Part shown: positions 45,750 to 53,716 of the stretch, in pieces
Layout: each line of letters begins with the position of its first letter
Numbering within the stretch: the stretch's first letter is position 1
From: Paenibacillus faecis
Lineage (GTDB): Bacteria > Bacillota > Bacilli > Paenibacillales > Paenibacillaceae
Reading direction: 5' to 3'
Assembly (NCBI RefSeq): GCF_008084145.1
Contig: NZ_VSDO01000006.1
Span: 422,366-486,365 of the forward strand
Length of the DNA stretch: 64,000 bases
The notes under the pieces: generated by a model
Told to the model about the DNA's origin: nothing
Seen by the model: the letters and a program-made list of their open reading frames with translations, nothing else
Databases searched by the model: none
Made by a program: the position numbers and the translations under genes

Positions 45750-47101
45750 TTCCCATCCCCTCCCGCTATACCGAGCTCTTTCATCTCCTCAGCCACATCC
45801 TTGTTCCGGAACAGCTTGGCGAGCACATAAATGCAGGACACGCAGAGGATGATGTATAGAACGATGAACAGAATCAGCATGGAGCCCACATGCTCCGACG
45901 AAGTCGCCGCTTCCGACACCTTCATGTAGCCCCTTACGATCCAAGGCTGCCGGCCGAATTCGGCAAACATCCAGCCGAGTTCGATCGCGGTCATGGCCAG
46001 AGGTCCCAGCGCCACGATGCCGAGCAAAAGCCATTTCGGATACCCCTTTCCCCGCAGCTTGCCCGGAAGCCGCTTCCGCAGCAAAAACAGGAAAGGAATC
46101 AGCACAAGAAGCATGCCGATCGTAACTTTCAGATCGAACATATAGTGTATCAACAACGGCGGCCGCTCATCCTCCGGGAACTCCTCCAGGCCGATCACTT
46201 TCGTATCCGGCGAACTGCCCGCCAAAACGCTGAGCGCGTACGGAATCTCCAACGCGTACTTGACCTCGCCATGCTCGTCCAGTACGCCGCCGTAAATGAG
46301 CGGTGCCCGCTCCATCGTGCGGAAATGCCATTCGGCGGCCGCCAGCTTCTCCGGCTGGTATTGAGCGAGGAATTTTCCCGAGAAATCGCCGATGACCGCG
46401 GTGCTGAGCGCAAAGACGAAAGAGGCGGTGACCGTGAGCTTCAGCGCCTTTTTGAAATAAGCTTCCTTACGTCCGCGGAGCAGGCTGAACGCCGCGATTC
46501 CCGCCAGCAGCCCGGCGCTCAGCGTATAGGACGAGGCCAGCACGTGCGACACTTTCGTCGGCGTCGCCGGATTAAACATGGCCACCAACGGCTGGACATC
46601 GGCGAACACGCCGTTCTTTAACGTAAATCCCTGCGGCGTGTTCATAAACGCGTTCATAGTCGTTATAAAAAACGCGGAAGCCGAGGAGCCGATGGCTACG
46701 GGCACCAAGAGCAGCAGATGGTAGATCGGTTTTCTGAACCGGTCCCAGGTATACAGATAGATCCCGAGAAAAATCGCCTCGATGAAAAAGGCGAACGTCT
46801 CCATAAACAGCGGAAGCGCGATCGCCCGGCCGGCTACGCGCATAAAGGTCGGCCAGAGCAAGCTGAGCTGCAGACCGATGGAGGTTCCCGTCACCACGCC
46901 GATCGCCACCGAGATCACAAAGCCTCGGGCCCACCTGCGGGCCAACAGCGTATATTGGGGATCATTCGTGACGATCCCCCGCCATTCGGCCAAGGCGATC
47001 ATCATCGGAATCCCGACGCCGACGGAAGCGAATATAATATGAACGAACAGCGTTACCCCGGTAAGAATTCGACTTAAAGTCACCGGATCCAGGGACATCA
47101 T
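45746..47101 (-). CDS. cydA: cytochrome bd ubiquinol oxidase subunit I
   Basis: 451 aa, about nine membrane helices. Conserved LTGVTLFVHIIFASVGVGIP with the high-spin haem His, RWARGFVISVAIGVVTGTSIGLQ, the METFAFFIEAIFLGIYLYTWDRF block, and GREPWIV-like GRQPWIVRGYM near the C-terminus. The quinol loop is short, as in YthA/cyanide-insensitive type oxidases. Second gene of a four-gene operon: 35-aa peptide, cydA, cydB, cydS. Confidence 0.92.
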   Translation of the reverse strand: MMSLDPVTLSRILTGVTLFVHIIFASVGVGIPMMIALAEWRGIVTNDPQYTLLARRWARGFVISVAIGVVTGTSIGLQLSLLWPTFMRVAGRAIALPLFMETFAFFIEAIFLGIYLYTWDRFRKPIYHLLLLVPVAIGSSASAFFITTMNAFMNTPQGFTLKNGVFADVQPLVAMFNPATPTKVSHVLASSYTLSAGLLAGIAAFSLLRGRKEAYFKKALKLTVTASFVFALSTAVIGDFSGKFLAQYQPEKLAAAEWHFRTMERAPLIYGGVLDEHGEVKYALEIPYALSVLAGSSPDTKVIGLEEFPEDERPPLLIHYMFDLKVTIGMLLVLIPFLFLLRKRLPGKLRGKGYPKWLLLGIVALGPLAMTAIELGWMFAEFGRQPWIVRGYMKVSEAATSSEHVGSMLILFIVLYIILCVSCIYVLAKLFRNKDVAEEMKELGIAGGDGK

Positions 47102-47116
47102 GCCGACACCAACTCC

Positions 47117-47224
47117 TTAGTAGTAGTTCATGAACCGAACGGCACTTTTGATAAACGCATATAACATAATGGCGGCGACAACCAGACAGACAATGGTCAA
47201 TGTTTTTTCCTGCTTTTTGAACAT
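47117..47224 (-). CDS. 35-aa single-helix membrane peptide preceding cydA
   Basis: Start ATG at 47224 behind AGAAGGGGGACAAGACC; stop TAA 15 nt before cydA, whose own ribosome site (AAGGAG) begins with the stop codon. It begins MFKKQEKTLTIVCLVV, has one membrane helix of about 18 residues and ends in VRFMNYY. Not recognised. The tight spacing and good ribosome site make a real gene likely; a fourth subunit or assembly factor of the oxidase is an inference. Confidence 0.65.
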   Translation of the reverse strand: MFKKQEKTLTIVCLVVAAIMLYAFIKSAVRFMNYY

Positions 47225-47343
47225 GGTCTTGTCCCCCTTCTGGTAACCGTCCCTTGTTTTCCCATGGGTAGCATGTGCTAATCGGGTTTCACTTTATTCC
47301 TTACCCCGCCCTGCCGCGGTTGAAGACACCGTGTCGCAAATTG

Positions 47344-47372
47344 TTGGGATCTCAGCCGGCATCGGTTAAAAT
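47344..47372 (+). promoter_or_regulatory. SigA promoter of cvfC
   Basis: TTGGGA at 47344-47349, 17-bp spacer, TAAAAT at 47367-47372. Start codon is 28 bp further. Confidence 0.5.
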
Positions 47373-47400
47373 AGACTTTGGAAGGAGATGTGAACATCCT

Positions 47401-48546
47401 ATGAAAATTGTATTTATCGAACCGACTCCGAGTCCCAACTCCATGAAACTGCATTTGGACGAGACTCTGGAACCGGGGATCCGCAAAACATACACGCTCG
47501 ACAACGCCCGTTCCGCGCCGGCCTGGATCCGTCAGTTGCTCCAGATCCCGGGGGTCAAGAGCATTTTTCACACCGCCGACTTTATCGCGCTGGACCGGAA
47601 AGGCCATGCCGACTGGGCGGCGATCTTGGCTGAGGTCCAGGAGCAGTTCGGGCAGGAACGGGTGGACTCGGCCTGGGATCCGGAGGCGGCCGAAGCGGCG
47701 GGCTACGGCGAGGCCCAGGTGTTTGTCCAGTTTTTCCGCGGCATCCCGATGCAAATCCGCGTCAAATCCGGCGCCCGCGAGGAACGAATTTCCCTCGCGA
47801 CGCGCTTCGTCTCCGCCGTCACCGAAGTGGCCAGCGCCACGCTGATCAAGGAGCGCAAGCTGACGGACTACGGCGTCCGCTACGGCGAGCTGGAGGAGAT
47901 CGCGCGCGAGGTCGAGCAGGAGCTTGAGGCGGCCTATCCGCCGGAACGGCTGGAGGCGATCAAGGCCCAGGCGATCGCGCACGGACGCAGCGAGACGGAA
48001 TTCGTCGAGCAGCGGCGCGAGCTGAGCCTGGACGAGGTCCGCGAACGGCTGCGGCACGAGGATTGGCACGTGCGTTACGCCGGGCTCGAGGCGCTGCAGC
48101 CGGGACCCGAAGCGCTGCCGCTGCTGGCGGAAGCGGTCCGTGATCCGCAGATGCAGGTCCGCCGGCTCGCGGTCGTGTATCTCGGCGACGTGCGCACGCC
48201 GGAAGCGCTGGAGCTGCTGTACGGGGCGCTGCGCGACAGCTCCGCCGCCGTCCGCCGCACCGCCGGCGATACGCTGTCCGATATCGGCGACCCCGCCGCA
48301 ACCGGACCGATGATCGCCGCGCTGCAGGATCCGAGCAAGCTCGTCCGGTGGCGGGCCGCCCGCTTTCTTTACGAGGTCGGCACGGACGACGCTCTGGATG
48401 CGCTCAAGGCCGCCGTGGACGATCCCGAATTCGAGGTCGGTCTCCAGGCCCGAATGGCCGTGGAGCGGATCGAATCCGGCGAGCAGGCGGCCGGTACCGT
48501 TTGGCAGCAGATGGCCAAACGCGACCGCCCAGCCGACAAATCGTAA
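47401..48546 (+). CDS. cvfC: conserved virulence factor C family protein (NifU-N plus HEAT repeats)
   Basis: 381 aa from the ATG at 47401 (GGAG about 14 nt upstream). The N-terminus IEPTPSPNSMKLHLDETL is the Nfu/NifU N-terminal signature, followed by IPGVKSIFHTADFIALDRK. Residues 235-375 form HEAT-like repeats with VR(R/Y)LAVVYLGDV, RRTAGDTLSDIGDP and RWRAARFLYEVGTD. CvfC of Staphylococcus aureus has this arrangement; its molecular role is not settled. Transcribed alone. Confidence 0.85.
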   Translation: MKIVFIEPTPSPNSMKLHLDETLEPGIRKTYTLDNARSAPAWIRQLLQIPGVKSIFHTADFIALDRKGHADWAAILAEVQEQFGQERVDSAWDPEAAEAAGYGEAQVFVQFFRGIPMQIRVKSGAREERISLATRFVSAVTEVASATLIKERKLTDYGVRYGELEEIAREVEQELEAAYPPERLEAIKAQAIAHGRSETEFVEQRRELSLDEVRERLRHEDWHVRYAGLEALQPGPEALPLLAEAVRDPQMQVRRLAVVYLGDVRTPEALELLYGALRDSSAAVRRTAGDTLSDIGDPAATGPMIAALQDPSKLVRWRAARFLYEVGTDDALDALKAAVDDPEFEVGLQARMAVERIESGEQAAGTVWQQMAKRDRPADKS

Positions 48547-48567
48547 GACAATGTCATAATTTTGATA

Positions 48568-48596
48568 TTGTCCGGCCGACCGGCTTGCTATATACT
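48568..48596 (+). promoter_or_regulatory. SigA promoter of the riboswitch-permease unit
   Basis: TTGTCC at 48568-48573, 17-bp spacer, TATACT at 48591-48596. The transcript starts shortly before the lysine riboswitch. Confidence 0.55.
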
Positions 48597-48644
48597 AATA
48601 CATTGTTGCAAGACCGAGTTTATCAATTGAATAGGAACCTCATC

Positions 48645-48846
48645 ATTTCAGGTGAGGTAGAGGTCGCGACTGTGAAGAGTACACTGGAGGAGGCGTTTGA
48701 AGCCGCCCGTGATTCCTGTGGAAAGGCGCCGTCGCCGAAGCATCGCCGCATGGCTTCTGTACCGCGGCGTGCTGGGGCTGTTACCGAAAGGGACAGAACT
48801 GTCACGGTTATTCTTCACCGGAAGAACCGTGTTGAGCTATCTTGCA
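48645..48846 (+). ncRNA. lysine riboswitch (L-box)
   Basis: The consensus strings occur in order: GAGGTAGAGGTCGCGAC, GAAGAGTA, GGAGGA, CTGTGGAAAGG, GTCGCCGAAGC, TGGGGCTG, ACTGTCA and GAGCTATCT, which pairs with the 5' GGTAGAG to close stem P1. This is the lysine-binding aptamer found before lysC and lysine transporter genes. It is followed by a terminator and a lysine-type permease, so lysine binding should cause early termination. Confidence 0.92.
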
Positions 48847-48876
48847 GAATGGTGAGGGTGCATCGGTATATATGTC

Positions 48877-48907
48877 AGGCCGCGGATCCCTTTCCGCGGC
48901 CTTTTTC
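48877..48907 (+). terminator. riboswitch-controlled terminator
   Basis: Perfect 10-bp stem AGGCCGCGGA / TCCGCGGCCT with a 6-nt loop and TTTTTCT. It sits between the lysine aptamer and lysP, the expected expression platform. Confidence 0.9.
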
Positions 48908-49008
48908 TATTTTCCCGGTCCCGCAGCTTGAATTTCCCGCTTCTGGAGGATACTAGATGCAGGAATGACGCAAATCTTATTTATCTTTTATAGAGTGGAG
49001 TGTTATGG

Positions 49009-50478
49009 ATGAGCAAAAAAAATATCAGCACCGCGCAGTCGCTCAAGCCCGGCTTGAAAGCCCGGCATATGACGATGATCGCGCTCGGCGGCTCCATCGG
49101 TACGGGCCTGTTTCTCGCCAGCGGCGGCGCGATCGCATCCGCCGGTCCCGGCGGCGCCCTTCTGGCCTACGCGGCCGTCGGCATTATGGTGTATTTTCTG
49201 ATGACCAGCCTGGGGGAACTCGCTACCTATATGCCGGATTCGGGTTCTTTCGAAACCTATGCTTCGCGGTTTGTCGACCCCTCCCTCGGCTTCGCGATGG
49301 GTTGGAATTTCTGGTACAACTGGGCGATTACGATCGCGGCCGAGCTGTCCGCGGCTACGCTGATTATCAAGTACTGGTTCCCGGAAAGCTCCTCCCTGCT
49401 GTGGAGCGTTCTGTTCCTCGCCCTGATCTTCGGACTGAATGTCCTGTCCGTCAAAGGCTACGGCGAATCGGAGTATTGGTTCGCCATGATCAAGATCGCC
49501 GTTGTCATTGTGTTCCTGATTGTCGGCGTTCTGATGATCTTCGGCATTATGGGCGGTGAAGCGATCGGCTTCAAGAACTTTACCGTGGGAGACGCTCCGT
49601 TCCATGGCGGATTCTTCACGTTCCTCGGCGTCTTCATGGCCGCGGGATTCTCCTTCCAGGGTACGGAAATGGTCGGCGTGGCGGCCGGGGAGAGCGACAA
49701 TCCGCGCGAACATGTGCCGCGGGCCATCCGCCAAGTGTTCTGGCGTATTTTGCTGTTTTACATTTTGGCGATCCTGGTGATCGGCCTGATTATCCCGTAC
49801 ACCAACCCCAACCTGCTCAAAGACGGGCTGGAGAGCATCGGGGTCAGCCCGTTCACGCTCGTCTTTGAAAAAGCCGGCATGGCCTTCGCCGCTTCCGTCA
49901 TGAACGCGGTCATTCTGTCCTCCGTGCTGTCGGCCGGCAACTCCGGGATGTACGCGTCTTCGCGCGTCCTGTACTCCCTGGCCAAACGCGGCAAAGCGCC
50001 GAAGTTTCTCGCCAAACTGAGCCGCCGCGGGCTGCCGGTCAACGCTCTGCTGCTGACGACGCTGATCGGCATGACCGCCTTTTTCGCCTCCCTGTTCGGG
50101 GACGGTGTCGTCTATAACTGGCTGCTGAACGCCTCCGGGATGTGCGGATTCATTACGTGGCTCGGCATCGCGATCAGCCATTACCGTTTCCGCCGGGCCT
50201 TTGTCGCCCAAGGACGGGATTTGAAGGATCTGCCTTACAAAGCAAGATGGTTTCCGTTCGGCCCGCTGTTCGCTTTTGTCCTCTGTATCATCGTCATTTT
50301 GGGACAAAATATGGCCGCCTTTACAGGCGGCCGGATCGATTGGTATGGCGTTGTCGTTTCTTATATCAGCATTCCGCTGTTCCTTGCCGTCTGGCTGGGG
50401 TATAAATGGATCAAGCGGTCGAAGCTTATCCCTCTGCAGGAGTGCGATCTCGATACGCCGGCCCGGCCGATGGAATAG
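49009..50478 (+). CDS. lysP: lysine-specific permease-type amino acid transporter
   Basis: 489 aa from the ATG at 49009 (GGAG eight bases upstream; a GTG at 49000 is less likely). Twelve membrane helices of the APC superfamily. The start LKARHMTMIALGGSIGTGLFLASGG and SLGELATYMPDSGSFETY, together with GTEMVGVAAGES, are typical of the LysP/GabP subgroup. The lysine riboswitch upstream makes lysine the likely substrate. Confidence 0.9.
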   Translation: MSKKNISTAQSLKPGLKARHMTMIALGGSIGTGLFLASGGAIASAGPGGALLAYAAVGIMVYFLMTSLGELATYMPDSGSFETYASRFVDPSLGFAMGWNFWYNWAITIAAELSAATLIIKYWFPESSSLLWSVLFLALIFGLNVLSVKGYGESEYWFAMIKIAVVIVFLIVGVLMIFGIMGGEAIGFKNFTVGDAPFHGGFFTFLGVFMAAGFSFQGTEMVGVAAGESDNPREHVPRAIRQVFWRILLFYILAILVIGLIIPYTNPNLLKDGLESIGVSPFTLVFEKAGMAFAASVMNAVILSSVLSAGNSGMYASSRVLYSLAKRGKAPKFLAKLSRRGLPVNALLLTTLIGMTAFFASLFGDGVVYNWLLNASGMCGFITWLGIAISHYRFRRAFVAQGRDLKDLPYKARWFPFGPLFAFVLCIIVILGQNMAAFTGGRIDWYGVVVSYISIPLFLAVWLGYKWIKRSKLIPLQECDLDTPARPME

Positions 50479-50517
50479 GGGCGGCATAGAACGGCGAGCC
50501 ATTAGTAGGGTCTGGGT

Positions 50518-51654
50518 TTAGTCTGTTTCCCAGTGGATCTCCACGCGAAGGTCCCCTGTCCCGTCCAGGGGCTCGGCAAAATACTGGATGTGATCGATGC
50601 TTCTTAAATCGTAGAGGGTCCCGAGGTTCTCGACCAGGAGGTCCTCAGCGCCGGCATAGCGAACCGTGACGGTAAGCCCGCCGGCCCGCAGCTCCTGGCG
50701 GACCTTCTCCTTCAGCTCCGCCGCCGTGCGGACGGCGCTGTCGGGGTCATACAGTTCGAAACCGAGCTGCCGCTCCAGGTTTCGGTACGCCTCCGCATCC
50801 GCTCCCCCCCGGTTCGCCAGCCCGCGCACAACTTCGCGGTAAAGCGTGGCAGCCGCCGGATAGCGCGAAGCGGTCCAATGATGATCCTTCCGCATCTGGG
50901 CGTCGGTTTGTAAATAATATTCATATCGGATCCCGTCCTTCGGCGCGGACAGCGGATCGTTCCAGGTGGTATCGAGATGATACCACCTGTTTTCTAATCT
51001 TACGAGGTTCCAGGCATGGAGCTGGCCGCCGGCCACACCCTCGACGATCCGGTTTTCGATCCCCGCTCCCTTAAGAAGCTTGTAAGTCAACAAGGTGTAC
51101 CCCTGACAGACCGCTTGACCGGACTTTAAGGCTTCATAGGCCGTATACTTCTTCAGTTCCTTGTCATACTCCAAATTCTGCACCACGTAATCATGAATGG
51201 CCTTCACCCTCTGATGACTGTTCATATCGGGCGTGATAATCCGTTTTAATATTTCCGCGGCCTTCTGATCCACAAAGCGCGTATTCTCCGCGGTTTCTCG
51301 ATAGTCGACGTTTAAATGGATCTTCGCCATACCGGCCGTTCCCCGCCAAGTATAGGCGTACCCTTCGACCACATATTTCGTGTACGGGTCGGATTCCAGC
51401 GCTCCCTCCATCGCCTGCTTCAGCAGCTTCTCCAGTTGTTTCGTCGGACCCTTGTATTTGATAGTCATAGAGGTTGCACGGGCCTTCAGTCCGGCGGCCA
51501 TCTCCTGCTGTACAGCGTCAGCGGAGGTGACATAGGCTTTGCTTTCGGTGGAGGCAAATACCGAAATGGTGCTCCAATTGGCGGGAACGCTTCCTACCAG
51601 CACAGCTCCCAGCAGCCCTGCCGTCATCCAACGTCTAGTCGTACCTTGTCCCAT
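50518..51654 (-). CDS. secreted transglutaminase-like protein
   Basis: 378 aa. Signal peptide (residues 1-34), an N-terminal domain of about 110 residues, then a transglutaminase-like core with triad Cys in SGQAVCQGYTLL, His in GQLHAWNLV and Asp in YHLDTTWNDP. A C-terminal helical/beta tail of about 110 residues follows. It may be a cysteine protease or crosslinker in the envelope. Start behind AGGAGGTTAGAGGGAAT. Confidence 0.85.
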   Translation of the reverse strand: MGQGTTRRWMTAGLLGAVLVGSVPANWSTISVFASTESKAYVTSADAVQQEMAAGLKARATSMTIKYKGPTKQLEKLLKQAMEGALESDPYTKYVVEGYAYTWRGTAGMAKIHLNVDYRETAENTRFVDQKAAEILKRIITPDMNSHQRVKAIHDYVVQNLEYDKELKKYTAYEALKSGQAVCQGYTLLTYKLLKGAGIENRIVEGVAGGQLHAWNLVRLENRWYHLDTTWNDPLSAPKDGIRYEYYLQTDAQMRKDHHWTASRYPAAATLYREVVRGLANRGGADAEAYRNLERQLGFELYDPDSAVRTAAELKEKVRQELRAGGLTVTVRYAGAEDLLVENLGTLYDLRSIDHIQYFAEPLDGTGDLRVEIHWETD

Positions 51655-51961
51655 ATTCCCTCTAACCTCCTCTGTATGCCAACGGTCGGTTCCTGGAATG
51701 TGATGCGGGCGAATCCGGTGTCTTTAAGCCCATTGTAGCACAGGCTGTCCTGCAAAGGTCTTCTAGTTTTGTCGAGGCGGATGGGGGGGAAAACCGCGAA
51801 AAATGTTCCCCCGCCGATCCAATGAAATGACGTGAAATCGACTTATTTTATGACATCGTCTTGCCCAAATCGAATCAAGCTTTGGTATAATTAAACTAAC
51901 TTGTACTGTGATATAAATCATTGCATATTCAAACTCAATAGAAACGGAGCGGTCAAAAGCT
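51655..51961 (+). other. divergent intergenic region with two extended -10 promoters
   Basis: Minus: TGCTACAAT (TACAAT at 51737-51732) for the transglutaminase gene. Plus: TGGTATAAT (TATAAT at 51886-51891) for the 65-aa gene. Nothing else is seen. Confidence 0.5.
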
Positions 51962-52159
51962 ATGACCATTGTCAATCTTTCGGATATTTCCATCGAATTG
52001 TTCGTTACCGTCATGTTCTTTTTGCTGATTATCGCTCCCTTGGTCAGTCTAGGGGTGCTGCGTTTGTTTCAGGGCCGGAAAAAAGCGGGCTTCGGCTTGA
52101 TCGGAAGCGGTGTCATCGGCTACTTCGTCTTTCAGCTTGTGGTAAGTCTGCTTAGCTAA
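51962..52159 (+). CDS. small membrane protein, two helices
   Basis: 65 aa. Helix 1 about residues 12-33, a basic loop FQGRKKAG, helix 2 about 44-63. Not recognised. GGAGCGG lies 12 bases upstream. It has a promoter with extended -10 and a terminator at 52211-52257, supporting a real monocistronic gene. Confidence 0.6.
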   Translation: MTIVNLSDISIELFVTVMFFLLIIAPLVSLGVLRLFQGRKKAGFGLIGSGVIGYFVFQLVVSLLS

Positions 52160-52210
52160 CCTCGTTTGTTTAGGCAATCCATAAACCGGCTCAGGCCGCG
52201 CAAAAATAAG

Positions 52211-52257
52211 GAGCTGTCCAGGTAGCGGTGCAATCGCTGCGGCGGAACAGCTCTTTT
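52211..52257 (+). terminator. terminator of the small membrane protein gene
   Basis: Stem GAGCTGTCC / GGAACAGCTC with an inner GTAGCG / CGCTGC stem, then TTTTCT. Confidence 0.7.
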
Positions 52258-52281
52258 CTATCGACGATCAAACCGCAGCAC

Positions 52282-52337
52282 AAAAAGGGGACCCCACGGT
52301 CCGATCTCCGATCGTAGGGTACCCCTTCGTTTTTTTC
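52282..52337 (-). terminator. terminator of the trxB-glutaredoxin operon, bidirectional
   Basis: Stem AAGGGGACCCCACG / CGTAGGGTACCCCTT with an inner CGATC stem; TTTTT on the minus side, TTTTTTT on the plus side. Confidence 0.75.
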
Positions 52338-52347
52338 GGAAAGGCGC

Positions 52348-52584
52348 TTATTCCGCCTCAGCCAAAACTTTCTCAAACTTGGTTTTGTTCATCCCCAAAA
52401 TGCGATGCTCCCCGATTACGGTCACCGGAACCGCCCGCATTCCCATATCCCAAACCTGTTGGGCGTACTCTTCGTTCTGCTCGATGTTACGCTCCTCGAA
52501 AGCGACGCCCTTCTCGCTCAGAAAGCTTTTGACTTGACGGCAGTGAGGGCAGTTGGTGCTTGTGTATACAATGACATTGTCCAC
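52348..52584 (-). CDS. glutaredoxin-like protein
   Basis: 78 aa from the GTG at 52584, which follows GGGAGGGACCC; the longer frame upstream overlaps trxB without a ribosome site. Active site CPHC in YTSTNCPHCRQVKSFL, cis-Pro in AVPVTVIGEH. This is the NrdH/YruB-like group. Lying 26 nt after trxB, it is probably reduced by that reductase. Confidence 0.8.
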   Translation of the reverse strand: MDNVIVYTSTNCPHCRQVKSFLSEKGVAFEERNIEQNEEYAQQVWDMGMRAVPVTVIGEHRILGMNKTKFEKVLAEAE

Positions 52585-52610
52585 GACGGGTCCCTCCCTT
52601 CCGACTAGGA

Positions 52611-53561
52611 TTAGTTCGCGGCCACCGCGGCGGCTTGATGTTCCAGATTCTCGATGTATCTCTCGCAATCAAGCGCAGCCATACATCCGCTGCCCGCCGC
52701 GGTAATCGCCTGACGGTAGCGCGTATCCTGCACGTCTCCGCAAGCGAACACGCCAGGGACATTGGTTTCCGAAGTGCCCGGCTTCACGATAATATACCCG
52801 TTCTCATCCAAATCGATTTGTCCGCCGAGGAAGCCGGTGTTCGGATGATGTCCGATCGCCACGAACACGCCGGCCGCCGGAATGATCTCCTCTTCCCCAG
52901 TCGCGTTATTTCGCACTTTCAGCCCCGTTACGCCGACATCATTGGTTACCACTTCCAGCGGCGTGCGGTTGAGCGCCCATTCGACCTTCTCGTTGGAACG
53001 CACGCGGTCCTGCATGATCTTCGAGGCGCGGAGCTCGTCGCGGCGATGCACCAGAGTTACCTTGGAAGCGAAGCGTGTCAGGAAGCCCGCTTCCTCCAAC
53101 GCGGAGTCTCCCCCGCCCACGACGATGATTTCTTTCCCCCGGAAAAAGAAGCCGTCGCATGTGGCGCATGTGCTGACCCCGCGGCCGACATTATCGGTTT
53201 CTCCCGGAATGCCGAGGTATTTGGCGGAAGCACCCGTCGACAGGACGATCGTTTCGGTCACCAGTTCCCCCAGACCTTCCACTTGAAGCTTGAACGGCCG
53301 GGAGCTCATATCCACGCTGTTCACCCAGCCGGTCCGGAATTCCGCTCCGAAGCGCTCGGCTTGTTTGCGCATATTATCCATCAATTCCGGCCCCTGGATC
53401 CCCTCGGGAAATCCGGGAAAGTTCTCGACTTCCGTGGTGGTGGTAAGCTGTCCGCCCGGCTGCGGTCCTTCGATGACGAGGGGGTTCAAATTGGCGCGGG
53501 CCAGATAAATCGCGGCGGTTAACCCCGCCGGTCCGGTTCCGATAATAATCGATTTATACAT
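52611..53561 (-). CDS. trxB: thioredoxin-disulfide reductase
   Basis: 316 aa. FAD-binding GTGPAGLTAAIYLARA at the N-terminus, redox motif CATC in VSTCATCDGFFFRGKEI, NADPH-binding VVGGGDSALEEA and the C-terminal VFACGDVQD. Electron donor to thioredoxin and probably to the glutaredoxin-like protein encoded next. Confidence 0.96.
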   Translation of the reverse strand: MYKSIIIGTGPAGLTAAIYLARANLNPLVIEGPQPGGQLTTTTEVENFPGFPEGIQGPELMDNMRKQAERFGAEFRTGWVNSVDMSSRPFKLQVEGLGELVTETIVLSTGASAKYLGIPGETDNVGRGVSTCATCDGFFFRGKEIIVVGGGDSALEEAGFLTRFASKVTLVHRRDELRASKIMQDRVRSNEKVEWALNRTPLEVVTNDVGVTGLKVRNNATGEEEIIPAAGVFVAIGHHPNTGFLGGQIDLDENGYIIVKPGTSETNVPGVFACGDVQDTRYRQAITAAGSGCMAALDCERYIENLEHQAAAVAAN

Positions 53562-53613
53562 ATAATAAATCCTCCTTCAAAGGCAGTCTGCGAATACTAC
53601 AACTATGAAACTA

Positions 53614-53642
53614 ATTATGTGGAATCCCCGCCGGAGTGTCAA
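53614..53642 (-). promoter_or_regulatory. SigA promoter of trxB
   Basis: Minus strand: TTGACA at 53642-53637, 17-bp spacer, CATAAT at 53619-53614. Confidence 0.7.
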
Positions 53643-53716
53643 CAATCGTACCGGAGGGGTTCGGTGAAGTTTATATGAAGGTCTGATGAAGATGATCGCC
53701 GCATCTCCCGAACCAT

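Noticed and set aside
48950-48970. Single repeat-like half units (GATGCAGGAAT at 48955, CATGCAGGAAT near 58885)
   Set aside because: Isolated half units without the 16-mer palindrome or spacing; likely chance.
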